Of a stretch of DNA of 10,539 nucleotides, positions 1 to 5,590 are shown in pieces. The DNA is from Candidatus Omnitrophota bacterium (GTDB lineage Bacteria > Omnitrophota > Gorgyraeia > Duberdicusellales > 4484-171), in NCBI GenBank assembly GCA_023135855.1, contig JAGLSH010000020.1, positions 1-10,539 on the forward strand. The letters run 5' to 3'. The first letter of the stretch is position 1. Every line of letters starts with the position of its first letter. The position numbers and the translations under genes were made by a program. The notes under the pieces were generated by a model that did not search any database, was not told the DNA's origin, and saw only the letters and a program-made list of their open reading frames with translations.

Positions 1-264
1 TTTGGTTATTTGGGGGATACACGAATAGCTGATAAGGTTAATGTTGGCGCGGGCACTGTGGTTGCTAATTACGATGGTAGGTCCAAGCAGAAAACTGATA
101 TTGGGGAAGGTGCTTTTATTGGATCAGATACTATTTTAGTAGCTCCAATTAAAGTTGGTAAAGGGGCAGTTACTGGTGCTGGGAGTGTTGTTGTTAAAAA
201 TGTTAAACCCAACACAGTAGTAGTGGGTGTTCCGGCAAGGGTGTTAAAGAAAAAAAGAAGGTAA
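1..264 (+). CDS. glmU: GlmU, C-terminal acetyltransferase end (5' truncated by window)
   Basis: GlmU is the cytoplasmic bifunctional enzyme that acetylates glucosamine-1-phosphate and then makes UDP-N-acetylglucosamine, the precursor of peptidoglycan and lipid A. Only the last 87 residues are visible. They are part of the left-handed beta-helix acetyltransferase domain, with hexapeptide-type repeats such as VNVGAG, AFIGSD and IKVGKG. The frame is open from base 1 (F-G-Y-L-G-D). The Tyr of YLGD, the Asn of VNVGAGT and the Lys in NYDGRSK match the positions of E. coli Tyr366, Asn377 and Lys392, which bind substrate or acetyl-CoA. The TTG at base 10 is an internal Leu codon, not a start. The protein ends in a short basic tail (KKKRR). 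prs starts three bases after the stop, an order (glmU-prs) common in bacteria. The uridyltransferase half lies outside the window and cannot be checked. Confidence 0.93.
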   Translation, partial: FGYLGDTRIADKVNVGAGTVVANYDGRSKQKTDIGEGAFIGSDTILVAPIKVGKGAVTGAGSVVVKNVKPNTVVVGVPARVLKKKRR

Positions 265-267
265 GAC

Positions 268-1206
268 ATGGATAGCTTAAGAATATTTAGCGGAACAGCT
301 AATGAAAAATTATCTAAGAAGATTGCCAAGAGCCTAAAAGTTAAATTGGGAAAAATAATTGTTTCTCGTTTTAGCGATGGTGAAATTGGAATAAAAATTC
401 AAGAGAATGTAAGAGGTAAAGATGTTTTTATTATTCAACCTACTTGTACACCAGTAAACGAAAATTTAATGGAGCTATTGATTATTCTTGATGCTTTACG
501 CAGAGCCTCGGCCTCTCGAATAACTGCAGTAATCCCTTACTTTGGCTATGCTCGACAAGACAGAAAAGATCAGCCAAGAGTTCCAATTACTGCTAAGCTA
601 GTAGCTAATATTTTATATGGAGCAGGGGCAAATCGAGTGTTAACTTTAGATTTGCACGCTGGTCAAATTCAAGGTTTTTTTGATATTCCTGTAGATCATC
701 TTTATGGGATTAATCCTATAATAGATGATTTCAAAAAGACAAAGGTTGATAATTTAGTAGTTGTTTCTCCTGATGTTGGCGGAATAAAGATGGCTCGGGC
801 TTATGCAAAAAGGTTTAAGGCTGGATTAGCAATCGTTGACAAAAGAAGGAATACCCCTGAGGCTACGGAAGTTATGAATATATTAGGAGAAGTTAAAGAC
901 AAAAATGCTATTATAGTTGATGATATAGTTGCTACTGGTTCTTCTTTAGTTGAGGCAGCTAAGGCCTTAAAGAAAGCTGGAACAAAGAAGATATATGCCA
1001 CCATTACTCATGGTATTTTATCTAATAATGCTATAGGAAAAATAAATGAATCTTGCATTGATTGTTTAATGATTACCGATTCTATTCCTTTAGCGGCTGA
1101 GAAGAAGTCTAAGAAAATAAAAGTTGTTTCCGTAGGTAGTCTTTTTGCTGAAGCAATAAAGAGAATTCATTTTGAGAAGTCAATAAGTGTACTTTTCGAT
1201 CAATAG
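268..1206 (+). CDS. prs: Ribose-phosphate pyrophosphokinase (PRPP synthetase)
   Basis: Prs transfers pyrophosphate from ATP to ribose-5-phosphate to give PRPP for purine, pyrimidine, NAD, histidine and tryptophan synthesis. At 312 residues it has the normal length of a class I bacterial enzyme. Visible signatures are SRFSDGEI (33-40), the ATP-site segment YFGYARQDRK (91-100), LDLHAGQIQGFFDIPVDHL (127-145), SPDVGG (167-172), the catalytic-loop start DKRR (191-194) and the ribose-phosphate/PRPP loop DDIVATGSS (218-226). That loop keeps the two leading Asp and the Thr. It differs from the common DDIIDTAGT/DTGGT form: Ala222 replaces the third Asp, and the loop ends in Ser-Ser. The ATG at 268 is preceded by AGAAGG about 7 bases upstream and gives the normal M-x-x-L-x-I-F-S-G beginning. 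It follows glmU by 3 bases, and its stop codon TAG abuts the Shine-Dalgarno sequence of the next gene. Confidence 0.96.
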   Translation: MDSLRIFSGTANEKLSKKIAKSLKVKLGKIIVSRFSDGEIGIKIQENVRGKDVFIIQPTCTPVNENLMELLIILDALRRASASRITAVIPYFGYARQDRKDQPRVPITAKLVANILYGAGANRVLTLDLHAGQIQGFFDIPVDHLYGINPIIDDFKKTKVDNLVVVSPDVGGIKMARAYAKRFKAGLAIVDKRRNTPEATEVMNILGEVKDKNAIIVDDIVATGSSLVEAAKALKKAGTKKIYATITHGILSNNAIGKINESCIDCLMITDSIPLAAEKKSKKIKVVSVGSLFAEAIKRIHFEKSISVLFDQ

Positions 1207-1218
1207 GGAGATGTTGTA

Positions 1219-1908
1219 ATGGACAGAATAAAAATTAAAGTTGAGAAGAGAGAGGTAATAGGTAAGGAAGGCGTAAAGAAATTACGTAAGCAGGGTTATG
1301 TTCCTGCAGTGGTGTATGGTGAGGATATTAATACCGTATTGACAATTGATACTGTTGGTTTAAGGATTTTACAGGATATACATTATTCTGAGAGTGTTGT
1401 AATTGATATGGAGATAGTTGGTGAGAAAAAAACTAAATCTATCCCGGTTCTTGTTAAGGATGTTCAATTTCATCCTCTTACTGAGAGCCTTATTCATGTT
1501 GATTTTTTGAAAGTTTCTTTAAAGGAGAAAATAAAAGTTCATATTCCTATAGTTCTTAAAGGTGAAGCAAAACAAGTTAAAGAAGAAAATGGAACTTTGG
1601 AGCAGATTTTAAGAGAGCTAGAAGTCGAAGGGCTTCCTTTGGATATTCCAGAAAAAGTAGAAGTAGATATTTCGGAATTAACAATTGGTCATTCTTTGCA
1701 TGTTTCTAACTTAGTTGTTCCTACTGGTATAGCAATCGTAACTGATCCCGGAGAAACTGTAGCTACAGCCTTAGCTAAGGTAGAAGAGGTTGAGGAAGAA
1801 GCTATAATAGAAGAAGAGGGAGCTACGGAACCAGAGGTTATCAAGGAGAAGAAGGAAGCAGATGGTGAAGAGCCTGCTAAGGAAGAAGAAAAAGATAAGA
1901 AAGAGTAA
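1219..1908 (+). CDS. rplY: 50S ribosomal protein L25, Ctc/TL5 type, with acidic tail
   Basis: L25 binds 5S rRNA in the large ribosomal subunit. The protein has 229 residues, far longer than the ~94-residue E. coli form, and is the two-domain Ctc/TL5 type. The N-terminal L25 domain (about 1-93) carries the motif LRKQGYVPAVVYG (22-34) and the stretch ending in HPLTESLIHVDF. The C-terminal TL5 beta domain (about 97-188) includes the EVEGLPLDIPEKVEVDIS segment. After residue ~188 there is a low-complexity tail very rich in Glu and Lys. The ATG at 1219 sits 8 bases after AGGGAG (1205-1210), which overlaps the prs stop codon. The order prs-rplY-pth is widespread in bacteria. In Bacillus the homologue is a general stress protein, but nothing here shows stress regulation. 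The acidic tail is variable in this family and its role is not known to me. Confidence 0.94.
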   Translation: MDRIKIKVEKREVIGKEGVKKLRKQGYVPAVVYGEDINTVLTIDTVGLRILQDIHYSESVVIDMEIVGEKKTKSIPVLVKDVQFHPLTESLIHVDFLKVSLKEKIKVHIPIVLKGEAKQVKEENGTLEQILRELEVEGLPLDIPEKVEVDISELTIGHSLHVSNLVVPTGIAIVTDPGETVATALAKVEEVEEEAIIEEEGATEPEVIKEKKEADGEEPAKEEEKDKKE

Positions 1909-1925
1909 TTGCAATTGGAAAAAAA

Positions 1926-2495
1926 GTGAAAATTATTTTTGGTTTAGGTAACCCTGGTCAGCAGTATAAGAATAATCGGCATAATGTTGGTTATAAAGTT
2001 CTTGATAACTTAGCAAGCAGTAAGAATCTAGAGTTTAAGAGAAGCTTTAGAACATCTTCTTATATTACTAAGAATAAAGATTTTGAAAATTGGACTTTTT
2101 TTATTAAACCTCGAACTTTTATGAATAATTCGGGATTATGTGTAAAAAAAGTTTTAAATAAGTACAAAGTTAAATTTTCAGATATTTTGATAATTTATGA
2201 TGATAGTGATTTACCTCTAGGTAAAATTAGATTTAGAGCAGGAGGTTCTTGTGCTGGACATCGAGGTATGACTTCGATAGTGTCAGTCTTGGGGAGTGAA
2301 GATATTAATAGGCTGAGAATAGGTATTGGCAACTCACAAAATCAAGAGCTATCTGATTATGTTCTTTCTGATTTTTCTAAAACAGAGAGAGAAACTTTAG
2401 GTAGTACAATCCAGGATGCGGCATCGGCATCCTTGGAATGGGTTAATGAAGGAATTGATTTTTCGATGCAAAAATATAATAGACGAGGAGGATAA
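1926..2495 (+). CDS. pth: Peptidyl-tRNA hydrolase
   Basis: Pth cleaves the ester bond of peptidyl-tRNAs that drop off the ribosome, freeing tRNA for reuse. The 189-residue length is normal. The N-terminus FGLGNPGQQY contains the conserved Asn9. RHNVGY contains the catalytic His19, FIKPRTFMNNSG contains Asn68, and YDDSDLPLGKIRFR contains Asp93. In the GGSCAGHRGM segment Arg113 stands where E. coli has Asn114 (GHNG). GHRG forms occur in other bacteria as far as I recall, so I do not regard this as inactivating. The start is GTG at 1926, because FGLGNPG must lie within the first ten residues. Only a weak GGAA at 1917-1920 precedes it, so translation may be partly coupled to rplY, which ends 17 bases upstream. 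rpsF starts 2 bases after the stop. Confidence 0.95.
   Translation: MKIIFGLGNPGQQYKNNRHNVGYKVLDNLASSKNLEFKRSFRTSSYITKNKDFENWTFFIKPRTFMNNSGLCVKKVLNKYKVKFSDILIIYDDSDLPLGKIRFRAGGSCAGHRGMTSIVSVLGSEDINRLRIGIGNSQNQELSDYVLSDFSKTERETLGSTIQDAASASLEWVNEGIDFSMQKYNRRGG
2486..2491 (+). promoter_or_regulatory. Ribosome binding site fixing the GTG start of rpsF
   Basis: AGGAGG lies inside the last codons of pth, six bases before GTG at 2498. It is a full-strength Shine-Dalgarno sequence and decides in favour of the GTG, since no ATG is suitably placed. Its position inside pth implies that pth and rpsF are on the same message. Confidence 0.8.
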
Positions 2496-2497
2496 TA

Positions 2498-2842
2498 GTG
2501 AATAGAGATTACGAGAATATGATTATTTTAAAACCAGACCTAGACGACCAAGAGAGAGAGGAAATTTTGGATAAGTTTTCTAAGCGAATTAAGGATTTAA
2601 ATGGTGAGGTTTTAGTTTCTAAAATATGGGCTAAGGAAAGAAAATTTTACTATTTTTTACGCTCTAGAGGAGCTGAGAAAAAGAAATATTTTAAAGGCTG
2701 TTATTGGCTTCTTAATTTTACTTTGGATGTAGAAAAGTTGCCTGAGCTAAAAGAAACTATAAGATTAGAAGAAAGGATTTTAAGGGATCTTATAGTAAGT
2801 CAAGAAAATAAGATTAAGCCCGGACTTACTAGCCAAGCTTAG
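2498..2842 (+). CDS. rpsF: 30S ribosomal protein S6
   Basis: S6 binds the central domain of 16S rRNA as a heterodimer with S18, whose gene lies two genes downstream. The protein has 114 residues, typical for S6 with a short C-terminal extension. Family features are the first strand RDYENMIILKPDLDD (3-17), the helix and GEVLVSKIWAKERKFYYF region corresponding to the W-G-x-R-x-L-A-Y motif of other S6 proteins, and the C-terminal strand region RLEERILRDLIV (90-101), matching the FRFNDAVIRSMV region of E. coli S6. Trp43-Ala-Lys replaces the usual Trp-Gly, and the region is Lys-rich. GTG is the start codon, set by the AGGAGG at 2486. The order rpsF-ssb-rpsR-rplI-dnaB is a classical bacterial cluster and strongly supports the call. 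Confidence 0.94.
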   Translation: MNRDYENMIILKPDLDDQEREEILDKFSKRIKDLNGEVLVSKIWAKERKFYYFLRSRGAEKKKYFKGCYWLLNFTLDVEKLPELKETIRLEERILRDLIVSQENKIKPGLTSQA

Positions 2843-2856
2843 TTAAGGAGGAGGAT

Positions 2857-3282
2857 ATGGTCAATTTAAATAAAATATTGTTGGTAGGCAATTTAACCAA
2901 AGATCCAGAGTTAAGATATACACCTCAAGGAACAGCTGTAGCTACTCTAAGGATAGCTTCCAATAGAGCATTTAAATCTAAAGATGGACAGATGCAAAAG
3001 GATACTTGTTTTGTTAATGTTGTTGTTTGGGCTCAAATGGCTGAAGCCTGCAACCAATATTTGCAAAAAGGGAGAGGAGTTTTTGTTGAAGGAAGATTGC
3101 AGTCTCGTTCTTGGCAAAATAATGAAGGCCAAAACAGGAGTGTTTTAGAGGTAGTAGCTACAAGCGTGCAATTCATGCCTCAAGGTCAAAAGCAAGAGTC
3201 TCGCGAAGTAGACTTAGGGGAAGAACCGGTAGAGGCGTTAAATTCAGAGAACAATGATCAGAAATTAGGAGAGGCGATTTAA
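2857..3282 (+). CDS. ssb: Single-stranded DNA-binding protein, atypical C-terminus
   Basis: SSB coats single-stranded DNA during replication and repair and recruits partner proteins. The OB-fold occupies about residues 1-108: [21 protein letters not shown] at the start, then [37 protein letters not shown] and [13 protein letters not shown]. This is the normal bacterial SSB pattern. The tail (about 109-141) is short, rich in Gln, Glu and Asn, and ends LGEAI. The usual acidic tip ending in I-P-F, used to dock partner proteins, is absent. I checked the other two frames near the stop and found no hidden DDIPF-like ending. The ATG at 2857 follows a very strong AAGGAGGAGG (2845-2854). The spacing of only 1 base to rpsR suggests coupled translation. 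Confidence 0.94.
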   Translation: MVNLNKILLVGNLTKDPELRYTPQGTAVATLRIASNRAFKSKDGQMQKDTCFVNVVVWAQMAEACNQYLQKGRGVFVEGRLQSRSWQNNEGQNRSVLEVVATSVQFMPQGQKQESREVDLGEEPVEALNSENNDQKLGEAI

Positions 3283-3283
3283 G

Positions 3284-3562
3284 ATGTTTAATAAAAAGAA
3301 AGCAAAAGATGGCAAAAACAGTAGAGTTCCTAAGAAGGGGATAGGCGTTAGGATTAAGAAGGAGTGTGCTTTTTGTAAGAGTGAATTAGATATTGATTAT
3401 AAAAATCTAGAGCTCCTTACCCGCTATATATCTTCACGTGGAAAGATTCTTTCTCGGCGCATTAGTGGTAATTGTGCTAAGCATCAGAGAAAGGTATCTC
3501 GAGAAATTAAACGGGCAAGATTTCTTAATTTAATTCCATATACAGGAAGAGTTTTTACTTAA
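3284..3562 (+). CDS. rpsR: 30S ribosomal protein S18, zinc-binding (C+) type
   Basis: S18 pairs with S6 on the platform of the small subunit. The protein has 92 residues. The core [19 protein letters not shown] (37-55) and the C-terminal [20 protein letters not shown] (67-86) are diagnostic. Cys28-x2-Cys31 in ECAFCK and Cys64-x2-His67 in GNCAKHQR form a likely zinc site. This matches the C+ form of S18 known in some actinobacteria, as opposed to the cysteine-poor form of E. coli. The N-terminus (1-27) is basic and probably contacts rRNA. The ATG at 3284 starts one base after the ssb stop, with AGGAGAGG (3267-3274) inside the end of ssb as its ribosome binding site. A 148-base gap follows, unusual for this otherwise compact run. 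Confidence 0.94.
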   Translation: MFNKKKAKDGKNSRVPKKGIGVRIKKECAFCKSELDIDYKNLELLTRYISSRGKILSRRISGNCAKHQRKVSREIKRARFLNLIPYTGRVFT

Positions 3563-3569
3563 TAGGGAT

Positions 3570-3652
3570 ATACCAAGCATATACAACTTTCGTCAAAAAC
3601 GAGGCTAATTAAGATTTAACCTCAATAGATAAGTTGTGCTTGTTAAGCGTAT
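3570..3652 (+). other. Candidate structured RNA element in the rpsR-rplI spacer
   Basis: This is the main part of the 148-base gap 3563-3710. CAAGCA (3574-3579) and CAACTT (3584-3589) pair with TGCTTG (3637-3642) and AAGTTG (3631-3636). They form a 12-base-pair closing stem with a 4-base bulge, TATA (3580-3583). Inside are GAGG (3601-3604) facing CCTC (3620-3623), extended by three more pairs after a mismatch (3606-3608 with 3616-3618), and a small CGT-CAAAA-ACG hairpin (3591-3601) that shares base 3601. Outside, ATAC (3570-3573) can pair with GTAT (3649-3652). There is no T-run for a terminator. I see no convincing promoter and no tRNA-like loops. It lies about 60-140 bases before rplI and could be a leader or processing element. 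I do not recognise the family. The rest of the gap (3653-3710) is A-rich with nothing recognisable except the rplI ribosome binding site. Confidence 0.4.
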
Positions 3653-3710
3653 CGGTGTAAAAAAAGTTTTAAAGAAGGCAAAAGAATACTAAAACAATTG
3701 TAGGTGAAAG

Positions 3711-4154
3711 ATGAAGATAATTCTTCTTAAGGATTCAAAAAAATTAGGTAAAGAAGGGGACGTAGTAGAGGTTAAGGATGGTTATGCCCGTAATTGTCTT
3801 ATTCCTCAAGGCTTAGCTCTTGTTGTTACAGAAGGAAGCGCTAAACGGCTTGAAGAAATAAAAAGAGTTAGGGCTAAAGTAGAAGATAAAAAGAAACAAG
3901 ATTTTTCAAAGATAAAAGAAAAAATAGAGAAAATTTCTTTAACTGTTTCCGCTGAAGCCAAAGAGGATGAAGAGCTTTATGGAACCATTAACGAAGCTCA
4001 GATTTTAAAACTTTTACAATCTGAAGGCGTAGAATTGGAAAAAGATTCTTTAGTTTTAGACGAGCCAATAAAGAAATTGGGAGTTTATAACTTGAAGGTA
4101 AATATAGACGCTGGAATAGAAGCAACCTTACGTGTCTGGGTTGTGAAAAAATAG
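3711..4154 (+). CDS. rplI: 50S ribosomal protein L9
   Basis: L9 is the elongated large-subunit protein that binds 23S rRNA domain V with its N-domain and helps keep reading frame. It has 147 residues, the usual length. The N-terminal domain MKIILLKDSKKLGKEGDVVE and VKDGYARNCLIPQGLA (21-36) match the L9 signature. A connecting helix rich in Lys and Glu follows (about 42-75). The C-terminal domain includes LYGTINEAQILKLL (about 89-102), the conserved strand IKKLGVYNLKVNI, and the ending ATLRVWVV. The ATG at 3711 is preceded by AGGTGA (3702-3707). dnaB follows 10 bases after the stop, in the classical order. Confidence 0.95.
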   Translation: MKIILLKDSKKLGKEGDVVEVKDGYARNCLIPQGLALVVTEGSAKRLEEIKRVRAKVEDKKKQDFSKIKEKIEKISLTVSAEAKEDEELYGTINEAQILKLLQSEGVELEKDSLVLDEPIKKLGVYNLKVNIDAGIEATLRVWVVKK

Positions 4155-4164
4155 TCATATCTTA

Positions 4165-5517
4165 ATGAGTGCAGATAGCTCCATTAAACACTTAGACAAA
4201 ATCCCGCCTCAAAACATTGAAGCAGAGATGGCCACTCTGGGTGCAATGTTAATTGATGAAAAAGTTATAGCGGAAATTCTTGAATTTATTGATGATTTGT
4301 CTTTTTACAAAAGAGAACATCAGATAATTTTTAAGAGTATTATTTCACTTTTTGATGTCCGGAAAAAAGTTGATATTTTAACGGTTTCAGAAGCCTTAAG
4401 CAAACAGAGGATGCTTGAGAAAGCTGGGGGTAGTGTTTATTTAACTACTTTAGCTGATTTTGTTCCTACTTCTGGCAATGCTTCTCATTACGCTCGGATT
4501 GTTAAGGAAAAAGAAATTTTGCGTTCTTTAATCGGGAGTGCTAATAAAATAGCAGATTTAGTTTATAAAGGCCAGGAAGAAGTCGGTGGTATCTTAGATA
4601 AAGCTGAAAAGCTTATTTTCGAAATAAGTGACCGTCGCGTAGAAGGTAGCTATGTTCATATAAAAGATATTATTAAGGATGGTATAGAGCTCATTGAGTC
4701 TCTTTATCATAAAAAGTCACGAGTAACTGGAATACCTTCTGGTTTTAAAGATTTTGATTTAAAAACTGCGGGGTTGCAAAATGGTGATTTAATAATTGCT
4801 GCTGGCAGACCTTCAATGGGGAAGAGTGCTTTTGTCACATCTATGGCTGGTTACATAGCTGTAGAGGAGAAAATTCCAGTAGCTATTTTTAGCTTGGAAA
4901 TGTCTAAAGAGCAGCTTATGCAGCGATTTTTATGTGCTCAGGCTAAGGTTGAGATCAATCGAGTCAGAACTGGTTTTCTTGCTCCTTCAGAATGGCCGAT
5001 TTTAACTAATGCTGCTGGAAAATTATCTGAGGCTCCTATTTATATTGACGATACGCCAGCTTTGAATATTTTTGAAATAAGATCAAAAGCAAGGAGGCTA
5101 AAAGCACATCATGGTATCAAGCTTGTTCTTATAGATTATTTACAGTTAATCAGAGGTATGCGCCGAGGTGATAATCGACAGCAGGAGATATCAGATATTT
5201 CTCAAAGTTTAAAAGCTTTGGCTAAGGAATTGAATGTTCCGGTGGTTGCGGTTAGCCAGCTATCAAGAGCTGTTGAGTCACGAGAAGGTCATCGTCCTAA
5301 ATTATCAGATTTAAGAGAGTCTGGGGCGATTGAACAAGATTCAGATGTGGTTGTACTTTTATTTAGAGAAGAGTATTATAAGCCTACTGACGAGAATAGA
5401 GGAATAGCTGATGTTATTATCGCTAAACAAAGAAATGGTCCAGTAGGAACTATTAAATTAACTTTTTTGAAAGAGTATACTAAGTTTGTTGACATAGCTA
5501 GAGAAAAGGAGGATTGA
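4165..5517 (+). CDS. dnaB: Replicative DNA helicase DnaB
   Basis: DnaB is the hexameric helicase that unwinds DNA ahead of the replication fork, loads primase and moves 5' to 3' on the lagging strand. At 450 residues it is of normal length with no sign of an intein. The N-terminal domain begins with the typical IPPQNIEAEMATLGAML (13-29). A linker follows at about 155-185. The RecA-like domain has Walker A GRPSMGKS (214-221), FSLEMS (242-247), Walker B LVLIDYLQLI (320-329), the VSQLSR motif (363-368) and the arginine-finger region DSDVVVLLFREEYY (392-405). The ATG at 4165 has no recognisable Shine-Dalgarno sequence. An in-frame TGA at 4144-4146 and the absence of another ATG/GTG/TTG after it leave this start as the only good choice, so it probably depends on translation of rplI. 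Its stop TGA forms part of the inverted repeat that follows. Confidence 0.97.
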   Translation: MSADSSIKHLDKIPPQNIEAEMATLGAMLIDEKVIAEILEFIDDLSFYKREHQIIFKSIISLFDVRKKVDILTVSEALSKQRMLEKAGGSVYLTTLADFVPTSGNASHYARIVKEKEILRSLIGSANKIADLVYKGQEEVGGILDKAEKLIFEISDRRVEGSYVHIKDIIKDGIELIESLYHKKSRVTGIPSGFKDFDLKTAGLQNGDLIIAAGRPSMGKSAFVTSMAGYIAVEEKIPVAIFSLEMSKEQLMQRFLCAQAKVEINRVRTGFLAPSEWPILTNAAGKLSEAPIYIDDTPALNIFEIRSKARRLKAHHGIKLVLIDYLQLIRGMRRGDNRQQEISDISQSLKALAKELNVPVVAVSQLSRAVESREGHRPKLSDLRESGAIEQDSDVVVLLFREEYYKPTDENRGIADVIIAKQRNGPVGTIKLTFLKEYTKFVDIAREKED

Positions 5518-5558
5518 CCCCGTTAGAGATTAAACGGGGTCATTTCTAACGGGGTTGA
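5514..5558 (+). repeat. Overlapping, mutually exclusive inverted repeats between dnaB and bamA
   Basis: Two hairpins share one 5' arm. The short one pairs TGACCCCGTT (5515-5524) with AACGGGGTCA (5533-5542): 10 perfect pairs around an 8-base loop. The long one pairs ACCCCGTTAGA (5517-5527) with TCTAACGGGGT (5545-5555): 11 perfect pairs. It extends inward by three (5528-5530 with 5542-5544, one a G-T) and outward through two G-T pairs to 5514/5558. Both cannot form together in RNA. AACGGGGT thus occurs twice in direct orientation (5533-5540 and 5548-5555), the second touching the -35 box at 5555. No T-run follows either hairpin, so it is a poor fit for a simple intrinsic terminator. It includes the stop codon of dnaB and is much richer in G+C than its surroundings. 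It could be an RNA switch, a protein-binding operator or a dispersed repeat unit. Confidence 0.8.
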
Positions 5559-5583
5559 CTTTGAGAAATAATACCTTTATAAT
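5555..5583 (+). promoter_or_regulatory. Sigma-70 type promoter of bamA
   Basis: The -35 box is TTGACT (5555-5560), five of six bases matching consensus. The -10 box is TATAAT (5578-5583), a perfect match, and the spacer is exactly 17 bases. It is the best promoter-like sequence I found in the window and lies exactly where the gene theme changes from housekeeping to outer membrane. Transcription should start 6-8 bases after the -10 box, at 5589-5591, where all bases are A. That coincides with the A of the bamA ATG at 5591. Confidence 0.8.
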
Positions 5584-5590
5584 ATTTAAA

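Noticed and set aside
69..329. Antisense ORF of 86 codons opposite glmU and prs
   Set aside because: It lies wholly opposite well-supported coding sequence, crosses the glmU-prs boundary, and matches no family I recognise. The same applies to the antisense ORFs at 801-1004, 2947-3132, 5782-6012, 8781-8972, 9475-9693, 10051-10242 and 10235-10504.
2261..2266. Arg in place of Asn in the GHNG segment of Pth as a sign of a dead enzyme
   Set aside because: The catalytic His and Asp and the other Asn residues are intact, and GHRG variants occur in other bacterial Pth proteins as far as I recall.
3563..3660. A tRNA gene in the rpsR-rplI spacer
   Set aside because: The length and pairing were suggestive at first, but there is no T-loop consensus, no D-arm and no 7-bp acceptor stem with an anticodon arm.
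3634..3661. A promoter for rplI (TTGTGC with TGTAAA, 16-base spacer)
   Set aside because: Both boxes match the consensus only loosely, and the -35 candidate overlaps the proposed stem. It is too weak to list as a feature.
3636..3692. An 18-codon ORF starting GTG in the rpsR-rplI spacer
   Set aside because: It has no ribosome binding site, its start lies in the proposed stem, and its Lys-rich composition is what A-rich DNA gives by chance.
4165..5517. Intein or insertion in DnaB
   Set aside because: DnaB is a frequent intein host, but the protein is 450 residues, the usual length, and all motifs are contiguous.
5515..5550. Classical intrinsic terminator after dnaB
   Set aside because: The hairpin is strong, but the bases after it (TTTCTAAC) do not form a T-run. 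The shared-arm alternative pairing also points to something other than a plain terminator, so it was recorded as a repeat.
5555..5590. In-frame TTG at 5555 as the start of BamA, adding 12 residues
   Set aside because: The TTG is the first half of the -35 box TTGACT, and transcription would start downstream of it. The ATG at 5591 gives a standard signal peptide. No ribosome binding site supports the TTG.
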